From contig BCIX01000001.1 of the NCBI GenBank assembly GCA_001600095.1, forward strand, positions 7,948,738-8,012,737: a stretch of DNA of 64,000 nt. Direction: 5' to 3'. How positions within the stretch are numbered: the stretch's first letter is position 1; every line of letters starts with the position of its first letter. Both the position numbers and the translations under genes were made by a program. Source of the stretch: Bullera alba (lineage: Eukaryota; Basidiomycota; Tremellomycetes; Tremellales; Bulleraceae). Positions 45,776 to 57,371 of the stretch are shown in pieces. Below the pieces are notes generated by a model. The model had not been told where the DNA came from. It did no database searches and worked only from the letters and a program-made list of their open reading frames with translations.

Positions 45776-46437
45776 TGAAACGGCGTCTTTACGACCTATG
45801 AAGAACCTTGAATGAGAAGGATATGGGAGGAGATGGACCACGATACGCAGGAAAGGAAGAACGACTCATCGGCCGAGGTGCATTATAGGCCGCTACCACT
45901 CATCTCAACTTCTCGGCGGTCCTTCGCCCTAAGTCTGGAAGAAACGACATTCACGACCACAGCAATCGACTGACTGGATACAGACACCATGGCGGAGTCA
46001 CCATACACTCTCGTCAGTCCTCTCATGCCCTGGAACACTGGTCAGGTCTTCGCTTCTCGTTGTCCGTCTTGCAACCGATCCGTCAACCCATCAGACGATA
46101 CAACAACATTTCCGGCTTTGGAGTTTTATGATATTGTAGACGAACATGTCTCTTGTTTCAGTACGTCTTATCTTCCGAGGATGCTTGACATGCTGTATGC
46201 ATCTTGTACTCGTCAGCGCCGTCCTTAAGAGCCTTGACACCGTCTGCGCACAGATCTCCACTGCATGCTACGGTGGAGTGAATTTGATTCCGCTCTGGTC
46301 GTCTGTCATCCTCGCCGCCGGGCTATCTTCTCTCTTTCTTTGTCCTTCCTTCCTTCCTTCCTTCCTTGCTTCTTAACGACTTACCAGTACCATAGTCAGT
46401 CCGATTCGACAGCTACAGAGGGGTGTTCATCGTCAGG
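45776..46437. other. Gap upstream of UBC6
   Basis: A possible short frame at 45989 (MAESPYTLVSPLMPW, with a CPSC pair) has no clear continuation. A CCTT tetranucleotide run lies at 46344-46367. Otherwise promoter-like sequence for UBC6. Confidence 0.35.
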
Positions 46438-47854
46438 ATGGCGACGAAGGTGGCTCAGAAGAGGGTGAGTGGGGGTTCTTCGATCAAATCAATACCTCCA
46501 CGACGAATCAGTCAACAACTCTTCCGATCCTCTATAGAGGAAGGCGTGACTTCTATTGCGTTCTCTTTCAGCTTCCACGGCTTCTCCGCCCGAGACTTTA
46601 GCTGATTTATGGAACCCTTCGTAGCTCCAGAAGGTCAGTCACATCAAGGTGGAAGCGTCAATCTCCCTGTTAATCCCATCGTAGGAGTACCTCAACATGC
46701 AAAAGGCCCCTCCTCCCTTCATCTGGGCCTGCCCCGAGGAGAAGAACATACTAGACTGTGAGCTCGACAGAGGTAATTTTCCTTCGTACCAGCTGACTCA
46801 GGCCAAACAGGGCATTTCATCATCGTGAGCTTACCTTGCAAATACGGTCAACAGCAACGACTGACTCGGGACAGCGCGGACCGCCAGATACGCCATACGC
46901 CGGAGGAGAGTATCACGGCTTGATATGGTTCCCTTCAGATTATCGTGAGTCCTATTGGAGCTGGAATCTCCTACAAAACATCAGCTCATTGTCTCTCAGC
47001 CTTCAAACCTCCCGATGTCAAGATGTTTACCCCTTCCGGCCGATTCGAAGTCGGACACAAGATCTGCATGAGCATGACCTCGTAGTGAGTACAAGGATAT
47101 ATCAAGAGTGATTGTAGCTGACAGCGCCTTCAGTCATCCCAGCACGTGAGTCTCAGCGATATCTGAGAGCAGACCGAGGAGAACTTGACTCATCAACACC
47201 TCCAGATGGAATGCTGCGTGGTCCGTCGCTACTATTCTTACTGGGCTGCTCAGCTTCATGCTCTCCGACGAGTGAGTGCTTACGGGATCGGATCTATATC
47301 AAGTTTCAGCTACTGATCACATCTCCCGTAGGATCACCGCTGGCGCTGTCAGGACGACGGACGAGCAGAAGAAGGCCCTTGCCAAGCAGTCTCATGCGTA
47401 CAACCTTAGCAGCAAGAAGTTCAGGGTGAGTATCCCTACATCGACTGATAAGCTACATGAACTGATCACTTCTGGTCTCAGGACATCTTCCCGACATATG
47501 CGACGCCAGAAATGACCGATCTTCCAGACATGGGTCAGCAGGCGAAGTCGGTGCGTGAATGGGCTTCTTTGGTTGCACATATACTGATATTCGGCGAAGG
47601 AAGGCCTGAAACCCGATACACAGCACAGTAGTCCCGCACCCACTCCCAATCCCTCAGCCAAACCCACTTCACACAAGTCAATACCAATTCCAGCCGCTAC
47701 CACCATCCCAGCTCAACCCGACACCCCCCATACACTGCAAGCTCCCATCTTACGTCCGCCGGCTCGCAACGCCTGGAGTCCCGGTTGGCGCTGGGTCATT
47801 GCCGTTGTTGTCGTAGCACTCCTCGGAAGGCTATCTTCGATAGGCGGAAGATAG
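46438..47854 (+). CDS. UBC6: ER tail-anchored ubiquitin-conjugating enzyme E2 (UBC6/UBE2J)
   Basis: This E2 works in ER-associated degradation. It starts MATKVAQKR and continues LQKEYLNMQKAPPPFIW, then [20 protein letters not shown], the Pro-rich FPSDYPFKPPDVKM and the active-site Cys in HKICMSMTSYHPSTW (the HPN motif is replaced in this family by this block). After WNAAWSVATILTGLLSFM comes a flexible linker and one C-terminal helix (WRWVIAVVVVALLGRLSS). The exons are unusually small: 46438-46464 (27 nt), 46625-46633 (9 nt), 46685-46757, 46811-46824 (14 nt), 46875-46944, 47000-47084, 47134-47145 (12 nt), then larger ones. All are needed to rebuild the conserved protein and the phases fit. The first intron (160 nt) is about three times the local norm. 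Confidence 0.92.
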
Positions 47855-48025
47855 AGGTGGACCAACAGGACATGAGAAGTTGGATTGCAACGGCGACTGG
47901 GATGATTTTGGAAATTGGGCTTTGGGCTTTGGGATCAGGTTGGCTGTGAGTTGTACAATGTGTGTACTACCTTTTCATGCATAGATGACATAACGAACCA
48001 ACAACATGAAGCAAACTGTAGAAGC

Positions 48026-50412
48026 CTACGGCTCGTACAACTGATAAAAGTGACGAACTCCTACAACCCGGTCAACTCTCGGTCTAAATCCCGGTTCTGC
48101 CCTCTTGACGCCGAACCTCTGGCTCAAAACAATCCACTCGGCAACAATGAGGACCTGCCTCCAGGCAAACTGCTTCTCGGCCACTGACAATCCCCTCTCG
48201 GTGTCGAAAGCCAACCGCAAAAACTCCTCGGCTTGGTCGCAATCCACGAATCCAAGTTGAGAGAGATTCTCCCTCGTCACCAGCTGCTGTAGGGTGCGGT
48301 GCATCGGACCACCTGACGGATACTCTGTCGGTGCGGTATACGGGTGTTTCCGCCTGGCATAGACTTCTGGCGTGACAAACGGCCTCACAGCCTCCCTTAG
48401 AGCGTATTTCTCCACAAAGACATCTTCAACCTCGTCGAATTTGGAGTCGGTTGCTGACATGGCATTGGCGAGTGGCTTTGGCGCCCTGGTCCAGCGAATC
48501 TTCATCGACGGCGGCAGGTTGTTCATATACTCAGTCAGATGGTGGTCCAAGAACGGCGTCCTAGCTTCCACCGAATGCGCCATCTCCGTCCTATCCCCAA
48601 GACAGCTGAGGAACTGGTTGACGAGGTGGCCTTTGCTCCAGACGTACATTGCCGAATTGAGGGGATGCCATTGATTCTCCATGAGCGATCTCACCCGCGG
48701 GGTGACATTCGATGCAATGACATCGAGCGGGTCATCCGGTATTGAGGCTCCAAGGGCGAATGTCTTGAGAGAGGGATTGAAAGATGACATTGCCGCTGGC
48801 GTGGATAGACCTGCCAATAGACCTCGTTTTTCCTTCCTGTCGAACGAAGCCGCCGAAGCGCCTATCATTTCGTACGACTCCTTCACCACTCCCTCATATT
48901 TCTCCACTAGATGAGCTCTCTCGTCGGAGGCAACGGTCGGGCCGAGATCGCAGGAAGAGTCGGGTTGGCGAAGAAAGTCGGGAAGGAATAGTGGATATCC
49001 ACCCAGATTCTCATCTGCCCCCTCGCCCGTCAGAACGACCTTGTACCCGTGTTCCCGGGGCACTTCGGACAGAGCAAACTTGCCGACAAAGTTGAGATCG
49101 TGGTTGTGATGCTCGATGTGATATGTGGCGTCTTCGAAGCGAGCCGCGAGCTCGGACTCGCTCATATGGGCTTTGACGTATTTGACACCTAGCCAGTCGG
49201 CTGTGCGTTGGGCGATATCTATCGACAGTCAGCTCTTGTGACAAATATATGTGATACCGGCTCCCACTCACCTGATTCATCGAACCCGCTCTCCTCATCA
49301 AACCCAATGCTGAAACAGCATACCCTCTCCATGGGATCCTGACTTCCCATACTCAGTCCCTCCTCCTTGACCAGGTGATTCGCGATTCCAGCCAAGGCAG
49401 ACGAGTCGATTCCGCCAGAGAGATAGATGCCCACTGGGACATCTGCCCGTAATCGTAATCGCACAGAGTCGAGCAGATGGTTACGCAGGCCGGTCACCAT
49501 TTCATCTTCCGTTCGCGTATCTTTCAGGTCCTACAGTAATTTTAGCAAACTTCCCGCCTGATCGAAGCCATGAAGGGGGACGTAATCTCACCTTCGACGG
49601 GTATGATAAATCCCAATACGACCTGATCTCCGGTTCTCCGCCTTTTAGGACAGTCATATAGTGCCCCGGTCGTAGCTAGACATCAGATCAGTAACACAGC
49701 TTGGGTGGGGAAAAGAGCTAAGAACGTCGAGTGCTCACCTTGTTGACCCACTTGAACAAAGTCCTCGTGTCCTGACCCCATCCGCCATCGGCCATGGCGT
49801 CTACATCCCACTCAGGCTGCCATCCAGGTCCAAGAAACGCCTTGATTTCCGCTCCGAGCCATATACTGCCCTTCTCGTCGCGTCGCCAGAAGAGGGGTTT
49901 GATTCCATATCGATCCCTTGCCGCGACGAACAAGTCTCGTTTGCTGTCGTATAAGCATAGCGCGTATTCTCCACGCAGATGGCTCAGGAATCCCAGTCCG
50001 TGCTTGGCATATAGGGCGAGGACGAGCTCAGAATCGCTGTTGCCCGTGAAATCGTAGGTCTCGGATAAGTCGTTTCGCAACGAGCCATCATCGTAGATCT
50101 CTCCGTTGACAATTGCATGGATCGTCTTGTCTGGGGAATGTAATGGCTGACTTCCAGTCGGCGAGAGATCATTGATAGATAGTCGGCAGTGTGCTAGTCC
50201 TGACGCTGGAGTGAGCTACCTCCCTATGATGAAGAAGGAAGATAAACAACGCTCACCGCATCGATCACCTGGATCGAGCCAGATTCCAGATGCGTCCGGA
50301 CCGCGATGTGCAATTTTCGCCAGGCCCGCCTTCAGTTGCTGTTCGACATCGTTCGAGTCGGTCCTGTGTCGACGATCACCCAGCTGCACAGAGGCTATGA
50401 TCCCACACATCT
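48026..50412 (-). CDS. Long AsnB-type asparagine synthetase (glutamine-hydrolysing)
   Basis: Makes asparagine from aspartate, ATP and glutamine. The product starts MCGIIASVQ, giving the N-terminal nucleophile Cys after Met removal. The glutaminase domain has AHRGPDASG, GLAHCRLSIND, AIVNGEIYD and ARDRYGIKPLF. The synthetase domain has the PP-loop YLSGGIDSSALAG and VLTGEGADENLGGYPLF, with SVEARTPFLDHHLTEY near the end. About six introns; spliced length near 680 residues, clearly longer than the 560-570 of housekeeping fungal ASN1, and the C-terminus (RVVGVRHFYQLYEP) is not the ASN1 type. It resembles longer AsnB forms of bacteria and some fungi. It may be a second, non-housekeeping synthetase. 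An upstream in-frame extension has only a TTG codon, so 50412 is the start. Confidence 0.9.
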
Positions 50413-50687
50413 TGCACAAGCATAAGGATCAGACTACATGGTCGGCTCGATCTCTTATACCTCTTCTCACTCGCTCAGCTTATCTTTGAAGATGGTCTAT
50501 CGCGGGAGACATGACGTCAATCCGACACCAGTCACGGCAGAGATATCACTAGAAACCACCATCTCCCGAGTGCCGAACCCGATGCCCCGTCCCGTATCTC
50601 TCTTCATATATGTTGTTGGAAACCTCTATCGAGTCATACCCCAGTCGTTCCCGCACCAACGGCAACATACACGCTGGAGCTAGACAT

Positions 50688-52399
50688 CTACCCAGGCATC
50701 TCGTAATGTTGCGTGCCTCCCCGCATGATCCATGGCTCGGTGATCAACTCGGGCAGATCCCCCAGCATCTCCCATACCTCCTGCTGTTCTTCTTCTTCCC
50801 CCTCGCTCAAGTCTTCCCAGTCCATCGACACGGGTCCGGAAGTCGCACTCATGCCACCCGTACTTCTGCGGGCCAGTGCGGAGGCTGGAGTTGAAGCGGG
50901 TTTATGGCTGATCGCTAGACCAGGAAGACCGGATATTGCCTGCTGCAGACCGGTCAACGGTCGTCGATATGTCCTGACAGCCTCCTCGCTGACCTGCTGA
51001 GGGAAGGGAAATAGGAAGTACGATTCCTGGTTGGGGGCTTGGACGCTGATCTGGATATCGTTCTTCAGGTAGAGGGGTAACTCCATCCCGTTGTGCTCTT
51101 GCCAGATATCCAGCGGTAAGCTTGTGAGCGTTCCCCGCGGTACGGGCACCCCAAGACTTTGACACTTGCTTGTCACGCTGATACGACTCAGCTACTGTAC
51201 ACATGCAAAGCTGATAGACTTACAGGCGGTCCCAATCACCGTACGCCTTTTGCACGCGATTTTGGATATCCTCCGACTCCCATAGGTCGGTCTGAAAATC
51301 GGCCACTTTGGGGTCGAACATGGGATTCGCTATCACGTACGACCGCTGGCCTCCGGGGCGGATGCAGAATCCAGCGATCGCTTTCACCACGTTCTCGGCG
51401 CTATCGTTGTAACTCACAGTGCAAGTGTAGACCTCGCCTTGGATTTCGACCTTTTTGTCAAAAGAATGACTGTAGCCTGCTGATGGGGCATAGGTTGGAA
51501 CATCTTCTTCTCCCACCTCCTCAATACTTGCATCTCCTGTTCGGTATCGAGTAGCAGTGCCTTTGGTTTTCACCTCTACTGGCTCGTACTTGCCCAATGG
51601 CTCAAAGTCAAGGGCCGCGGGCCCGTGTTTTTGGTACAGCTTGACCCATCCCTTCTTCATGGCCTCTGACGGCCTAGTGGTGGCTACCTTAGCCATCAGG
51701 CGTACTCCCCCCTCGGGATCCGACACTGGCTCTATGATGCTCTGGATATCGCCCAGAGACCAACCGTCCTTATCGGAGTCCCCTGGATCCGGCACGAGGT
51801 GGATAAACTTCCTGGCGACGACCCCGGTGGGTCCAGCCTCAGACTTCATGAAGCCGCTCTGACAAAGTCTGAAGGTCTACATTAGCTGACAGACCTTCAA
51901 CTGACAACACTCACGCTTTCAGTGCCTCGGTATCTGCGGCTTCTGCAGTGGCAATGCTCTTCTCGGAGGGATTGAGGCCCGTGATCAGATTCTCGGTGAT
52001 CCGATGGGCACTGCCAGGGATGAAGGTGGGGCTTGGAATTATCATGGTGTTCTCGCAGCCGTCGTCAGCGATGCACTCCATCACAGCACCAGCAACCGCT
52101 TTCCAGGTCTCGTGACGATCTGGATCTGTCATGGGATTCGGATTATCGATGGTCCAGTTGTAGAGCTGGGCACATCGCTCCCCGGCAGATGTGACGCCTT
52201 GGCATTGCACTAGGTACGTTGAGGTACCTGCCTTGAATCCAGATTGTCCTGGGTGAGTAACCTGAAGCTCGGGAGTACGCGACACAAATCCCCAAACCAG
52301 CTCGTCAGAGGGGTTAGGTATGGATTCTGTGTCCTCTGTGTGCTGGAACACCGTGTCACGGATGGTAAATGTACCATTGGTGAGTGGAAGTGGAGACAT
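50688..52399 (-). CDS. Protein of unknown function, related to its divergent neighbour
   Basis: Three or four exons from the ATG at 52399 (the frame extends further only from a GTG). No known domain is recognised. A segment YLVQCQG...HETWKAVAGAVMECIADDGCENTMIIP has cysteines and an MIP motif that resemble the neighbouring divergent gene at 53027. A second stretch EVYTCTVSYND...KAIAGFCIRPGGQRSYVIANP may be an internal repeat of the same unit. The C-terminus has an acidic patch (DWEDLSEGEEEEQQEVWE). No signal peptide or membrane helix is seen, so cytosolic or nuclear. Probably a lineage-specific family. Confidence 0.7.
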
Positions 52400-53026
52400 A
52401 CTGGCAGTATTCCGTGAGACAATTGGACCCAGCAGTGAGGGTGGTGTGAAGTGAACGTGCGGTCCTCCTCGGGGCAAAGTCGTGGATATATATGTCTTGA
52501 CAACCACCACTCACCCACTACGATCTCTCCTTTCACACAGCCTTGCTTGAAAGGTGCTTCTCCTTCAGCCGTCACAGCCCATCGCCACCCTACCTTCAGA
52601 CGATACGCCGACGACGATATCCTCATCTAAGCTGACTTTAGCGAGATTGGAAGTCCGGCAAGGAGTCTGACAAAACTTGTAACACGTTTCGAGCAGGCAG
52701 TCCTTGTACAATGAACGATCGACAAAACTGCCATGTAAGCTGACTGTGTCGGGATTGCAAGTCCGTCAAGGCTCGTAATGCGTTTCGAGCCCGCAGTCCT
52801 TTCGACTTTCCCGTCCTTTGACCATGTCCACCTCTGCTCGCTGCTCCTGTGCGAGCAGAACTACGCCCCCTTGTCTTCGCAAGTCCGCTCGTCGCTTTCA
52901 AAAGCGAGAGGTCGCCGCGTTGACGATGACTATGTAGCGTACTTCTTGTCTTCTTCGACTATCACCTCACTGACGCCTTCTACTGTCCAAACTCAGTAAA
53001 TCAAGACACACAGGTCACTTCCAATT
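52400..53026. promoter_or_regulatory. Divergent promoter with a direct repeat
   Basis: Shared between the two related unknown genes. It contains two imperfect direct copies at 52629-52706 and 52737-52802. No gene seen. Confidence 0.5.
52629..52802. repeat. Imperfect direct repeat, two copies of about 66-78 bp
   Basis: Copy A at 52629-52706 and copy B at 52737-52802 share AAGCTGACT, GATTG-AAGTCCG-CAAG, GTAA--CGTTTCGAGC and GCAGTCCTT in order; copy B lacks about 12 bases in the middle. Confidence 0.75.
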
Positions 53027-54181
53027 ATGAGCGAAGATACCCGACGCGTCCAGCAGATCAGCTTACAAGACCACTACGTGTGAGTAGGCAACATCGTTAA
53101 GCTGGTAGTATACTCAACTAATATCTCAATACGCCAGCAAGACTGAGCATGGGTACGAAGTATACACTATCAGCTGTGATGCTCACAATCGTGCTCGGGA
53201 GACCAGCTCTCACTCACTATTCATTCCGGTGGACGAGGCCCAACAGGTCTCTGATGCTCTAAAGGGCATCGTGAGGATCTACGCCGATTGCGCACACAGC
53301 GACGAATGCGGCACTCGCTTCAGTATGATCCCAGACTTCCACGACCCTTCGCAAGTTGTATCAGCTTTCAAGCATTATGAGACTCGTGACGACACTCGAA
53401 AGAGGCAGAGTCTTCCGTCAGACTGGAGAACGTGAGTTCATAGCGCATATATGCATCACAGCATTCAGTGTTGACCGTATCGAATAGGTGGACCACGGAG
53501 CAGTCGAGATCTCCGCATATCATCTGGTTAAAAGAAACCAACGATGTGGAGGGTAGCTTGCCAGTTGGTGGGCTGATTTGGCAGCTCGACGATGTTGCTC
53601 AACATGACCAAGAGAGTGGAAGTGATCTGCAGGCTACCGCTCGACGGTCGCATTCTGTTTGGCTCGTGGCAGTCACCAGCAATCTCATGGATGGCAACGG
53701 TCTCCTGGTCGAGAAGGATGAAGCAGACCTAGAAGCAAGCGACGAGCAACTCAGAAAGTGGAATAGCGCTACCTCTGTTGAGGGAAACGAGTTACCACTG
53801 GAATTGGCAACAGGCTACTTGCATGATCCACCAACGGGTACCGGTTACATCGATGATCTGGCCGACGTACGTGACCTCAAGTTCCCTGAAGGATGGCAGA
53901 CCTCACAGTCGACCACCAAAGTGCACAACACTCTCATTACTCGAGCTCTTGGAACCATCATGCGAGTCGGTCGGCTTCGCTCCAAGGGTGAGTGCCGATG
54001 AAATTGGTTTCGCCAACTGAGATTTACAGATGGCAGCGACAGTGACGGCCGCAGTGGACCTTCGGCTCCACTGTCTAACGAGACATCCAAAGTGGTCCCT
54101 GTGGCGGTGTACGATCCGTCGGATGAGATCTCACCAAAAGCCGGCAAATCCAAGGCTCCCCCAGAGGGAAGCGCGCGCTAA
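53027..54181 (+). CDS. Protein of unknown function, divergent relative of 50688-52399
   Basis: Four exons, about 320 residues, starting MSEDTRRVQQISLQDHYV. No known domain. It has GYEVYTISCDAHN, then QQVSDALKGIVRIYADCAHSDECGTRFSMIPD, which lines up with the neighbour's YLVQCQG and AGAVMECIADDGCENTMIIP: an aromatic-x-x-C start, a helix, and C-x(3)-D-x-C-x-T ending in MIP. Later parts (SPHIIWLKETNDVEGSLP, HSVWLVAVTSNLMDG) are not shared as clearly. The tail is Ser/Lys/Pro-rich. No signal peptide is seen. Possibly a tandem-inverted paralog pair. Confidence 0.7.
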
Positions 54182-54244
54182 GCCAGCCGTCCTCATTGAA
54201 GTGTTGAATATAGTTGAGTAGCCACCATCTCGTCGAGGTCATTC

Positions 54245-55552
54245 TCATCGCAGTACATCCTTCTCACCGACATGTAAATCCGTCTCAATGTCTGAGCTGC
54301 CCATCTCCAGGTGAACAGCCTCCTCCGTCGCCGCGATATCCTGTGCCAACCATCGCTTGAACAACCAAACCAGGACCTGTCCGATAAGGATTTGTTCGGC
54401 GGTATAGAGGATCATGGGTACTTGGAGTAAAGCCCTAGTCGAATCTGTTGAGGATGCGTACATGGCAGCGATGAGAGGGATACCGAGTGCTTGGGTCTTG
54501 GCTGGAGCGCAAAAGCAGATTGAAATCGTTTCCTCCTTGCCGATCTGATGAAAAACTACAGGGCTCAATCTCGTCGCTGCGTGGGGTGGCCGACAGACGA
54601 AGAAGGCGAAGGCGGTGAAGCTGGTGCAGAGGACGAGGTTGATCATGACCTCGAAAGCGACAGTAGGCGGGTTGATGGTCTTGAGCGCTCCTGAAGCGAA
54701 TGCCGTACAGAAAGTAGACCTAAAGAGCGATCAGTGCTGCAAACTAGACCTAGGTAGATGTACTCACCAGACTAGGAGAACGAGACACACTGATCCGACT
54801 TTGGCCAACTTGAGCTTGAGGGACCAGGTCTGTACCTGTTTGGGCCATATCGCTCGGATGACCTGCCCCACGAACAACGGGACATACACGCTCAGTCCCA
54901 TTTGCATCATGACCTGTCGATAGAGCTTGGGCAGATTGTCGGTCGCCTCGATCGGGATGAATGGCTTGAAATCCGCCACAGCAGGTAGATATAGCTTTGT
55001 CAAGAGTAGTGGGGTGATGAATGGTCCTAAAACGTTTCCCAGCGTTACCGATACCATTGTCGCCGCAACATCTCCTCCTGCCAATCTCGTCATAACCACA
55101 TTCGAGCTGATCGTGGTAGGTAGACATCCATTGGCAACTAGCCCCACCAAGATACTAGTCTCCAAGCGGCTGTTTGTAGATGCCGCTGCTGCCACGCCGA
55201 AGAATACCGCCGAGGTGATGAGAAACGACGTGACTTGGACTATCAGGTGGAGCCGAATGTTTTTGGCGTGTCGGAGTAGTTGATCGAAAGGCAGAGTCAA
55301 GCCTGAGCACAGAAAGATGATTACGACGGCGCCATAAGTGATCGAGTATTCTGATCGTATGTATCCGCCGCGCTTGCCGACCTGGGGGAAGAAGTAGGCG
55401 AGCAGGATCACGAGGCCAATCGCTAGAAGAAGCCACTGGGATAGGAGAAAGTCGAAGATCTGCTTCAGCGTTCGACGAATCTGAGTGTGTCGGGACCTCG
55501 CCGGGTTATCGAGGACCGTACCGGCAGCTTCCTGCCTTGTCGAGCGCGACAT
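54245..55552 (-). CDS. SBF-like membrane transporter (RCH1/SLC10A7 group)
   Basis: A ten-helix protein of the bile-acid/sodium symporter-like group; yeast and Candida RCH1 of this group limits calcium entry. Two main exons plus a short third. The N-terminus is cytosolic (MSRSTRQEAAGTVL, basic RHTQIRRTLK), then LLSQWLLLAIGLVILLAYFFP, the family block GAVVIIFLCSGLTLPFDQLL, VANGCLPTTISSNVVMT (the conserved polar re-entrant region) and LGNVLGPFITPLLL. The second half holds EVMINLVLCTSFTAFAFFV and FCAPAKTQALGIPL, which match the conserved crossover of the C-half. The tail is acidic. Confidence 0.9.
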
Positions 55553-55933
55553 GAAGGCATTGATGGAATCGAAGTGTAAGATGGATCGCAGACAAGCACC
55601 CAGGATGGACAGAGAGCAGATACACCAATCAAATTAGAACCACATCAAAGTCCCAGCCAAGAGAATGGCGCAATCGACGAAGTTGCATCTATCCGGGAAA
55701 GCCCCGTGAGGCGTAAATCAGCCGCGGGAGAGCCTCAAGGCCAAGGCAGTGAACCTCACCTGTGCCTTATTGCCTCGACTAGCCTCGACTATACCTTCGC
55801 TACAGCAGCATGGATATGCAATGAAGCTCGAGTACTTGTGATCAAGCCGTATGTGCACCAGATGCGTTCTCGACCCATCGTACGAGCGATACGGAGGCCT
55901 GCATCAACTGACATTGTCTAGATACAATCAAGC
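55553..55933. other. Gap between SBF transporter and SDR
   Basis: No gene seen; promoter side of the transporter and 3' side of the SDR gene. Confidence 0.4.
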
Positions 55934-56978
55934 TCATGACCGCACAAGATCCAGGTTCATGAGACCCGCAAAGATCTTGTCGGTCACCCATGTTGGCAAG
56001 TACGGTATGATGTGCTGGAACAGGAAGCTGTTCTTGCCGAGCCATAGTTTTCCGGGCGAATGTCTCTTCTCAACAGCATTGATCACAGCCTTGGCGATCT
56101 CTGTTGGTCGCGGGGCCTTGCGACTGTCCTTCTCGAAGTCCTCGGCCGACTTTGAGATTGCAGCACTGGCATTTCCAAAAGGCTCGACGGTGTCGTCAAA
56201 GCCGAGGGAGAAGTCCTTAGCACCGTCGGACATGGCTGTTCGTACCAGCGCTGTCGATCAGCTATGTTCTCGATCGAAGAACGTACCCAGCTCCAGGGTG
56301 ATCACGTCAATGTTGAACGGCTTGAACTCTCGCCTCATCACATCGCTGAGGATCTGCACACCAGCCTAGATCCGTCAGTTACGTCCATCACATTTTGACC
56401 TACTTTCGTGGTAGCATACGCCGCGTGCCAAGGGAGTCCGTGAGATATCACACTCCCAATGTTGACGATCTTCCCCCTCGATGTCGGAGTAGCCGATTGC
56501 GAGATCGAAGGGAAGAAGGCTTGTGCTAGACGCAGCGGACCGAGGACATGGATGTCGTGCATCGCAGCGAGCTTTGCGGGATCCGTATGAGTGAGAGGTG
56601 CGCTTCCTATAAGTCCGGCCTGAATCACCAGTTAGTCCTCATACATCGCATCTGTGTCTTGGGTCGAGCTCACATTGTTAATAAGTAGATTGACGCGACC
56701 GCCTGTATGGGCAATCACGGCCTTGGCGGCCTGTTGTACAGACTCATCCGACGAGACATCCAAAGCTAAGACCTGGCAAGTGTCAATGGATGGTCGATTA
56801 CTGTATGACTCACCTCACAACCCTCTCCTTTGAGACCTTCAAGGGTAGAGATCTTACGCGCGGTCGCGAAGACAGTCCATCCTCGACTCAGCAGCTCTCG
56901 AGCGAAAGCTGCTCCCAGAGACTTTGGCTCGGAACATCCGGTGATCACAGCGACTGGCTTGGTGTGTTGAGAAGGCAT
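55934..56978 (-). CDS. Short-chain dehydrogenase/reductase (AYR1-like)
   Basis: An NAD(P)H-dependent reductase of about 290 residues in four to five exons. The cofactor loop is TGCSEPKSLGAAFA, longer than the usual TGxxxGxG and typical of a fungal subgroup. LLINNAG, NIGSVISHGLPWHAAYATTK (catalytic Ser, Tyr and Lys) and the C-terminal helix-rich part (KLWLGKNSFLFQHIIPYLPTW) follow. The C-terminal pattern resembles 1-acyl-dihydroxyacetone-phosphate reductase (AYR1), which is lipid-associated; the substrate is not certain. It shares a 393-base divergent promoter with an MDR oxidoreductase. Confidence 0.87.
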
Positions 56979-57371
56979 GATGTCGCAATGTAAATTTGGG
57001 GAGTTGAGTAATGTCGACCATTGTCCCTGCCCGCTGTCTTGTAGTTTTATATACCTCTCCCCCTGTTTGGCTGAGTAAGAGTGGGCCAGATTCTACCAGG
57101 ACCCCAGCAGATCCTGCAGTTGTTAGTCCTCCAGATCTGCGGTCTGCTGACTCCTCACCGGATACCGTATAGCGGGCATAGCCAATCGCCGTATTGGTGC
57201 CCGAGGTCCGAATTCCGGATTTGGTAACAATATCTTCGTCAGTGATCTATGTGCTTGTCAGCTTTTCATCTCTTCCCTGCTCTCTTCAGACCCCGCCTCT
57301 GCATTACTTATAATGTAGTCTGAGCCCGTGACTCCACTTTTCTCTTATACACTCGTACTCGTCGATCGATA
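56979..57371. promoter_or_regulatory. Divergent promoter of SDR and MDR genes
   Basis: 393 bases between two oppositely directed oxidoreductase genes. No gene; a TATA-like TTATATAC lies near 57045 on the SDR side. Confidence 0.4.

Noticed and set aside
45989..46228. Small separate gene with a CPSC motif
   Set aside because: No recognisable family, no clear splice continuation, and position inside the likely UBC6 promoter.
46344..46367. CCTT tetranucleotide run
   Set aside because: An ordinary short microsatellite with no sign of function.
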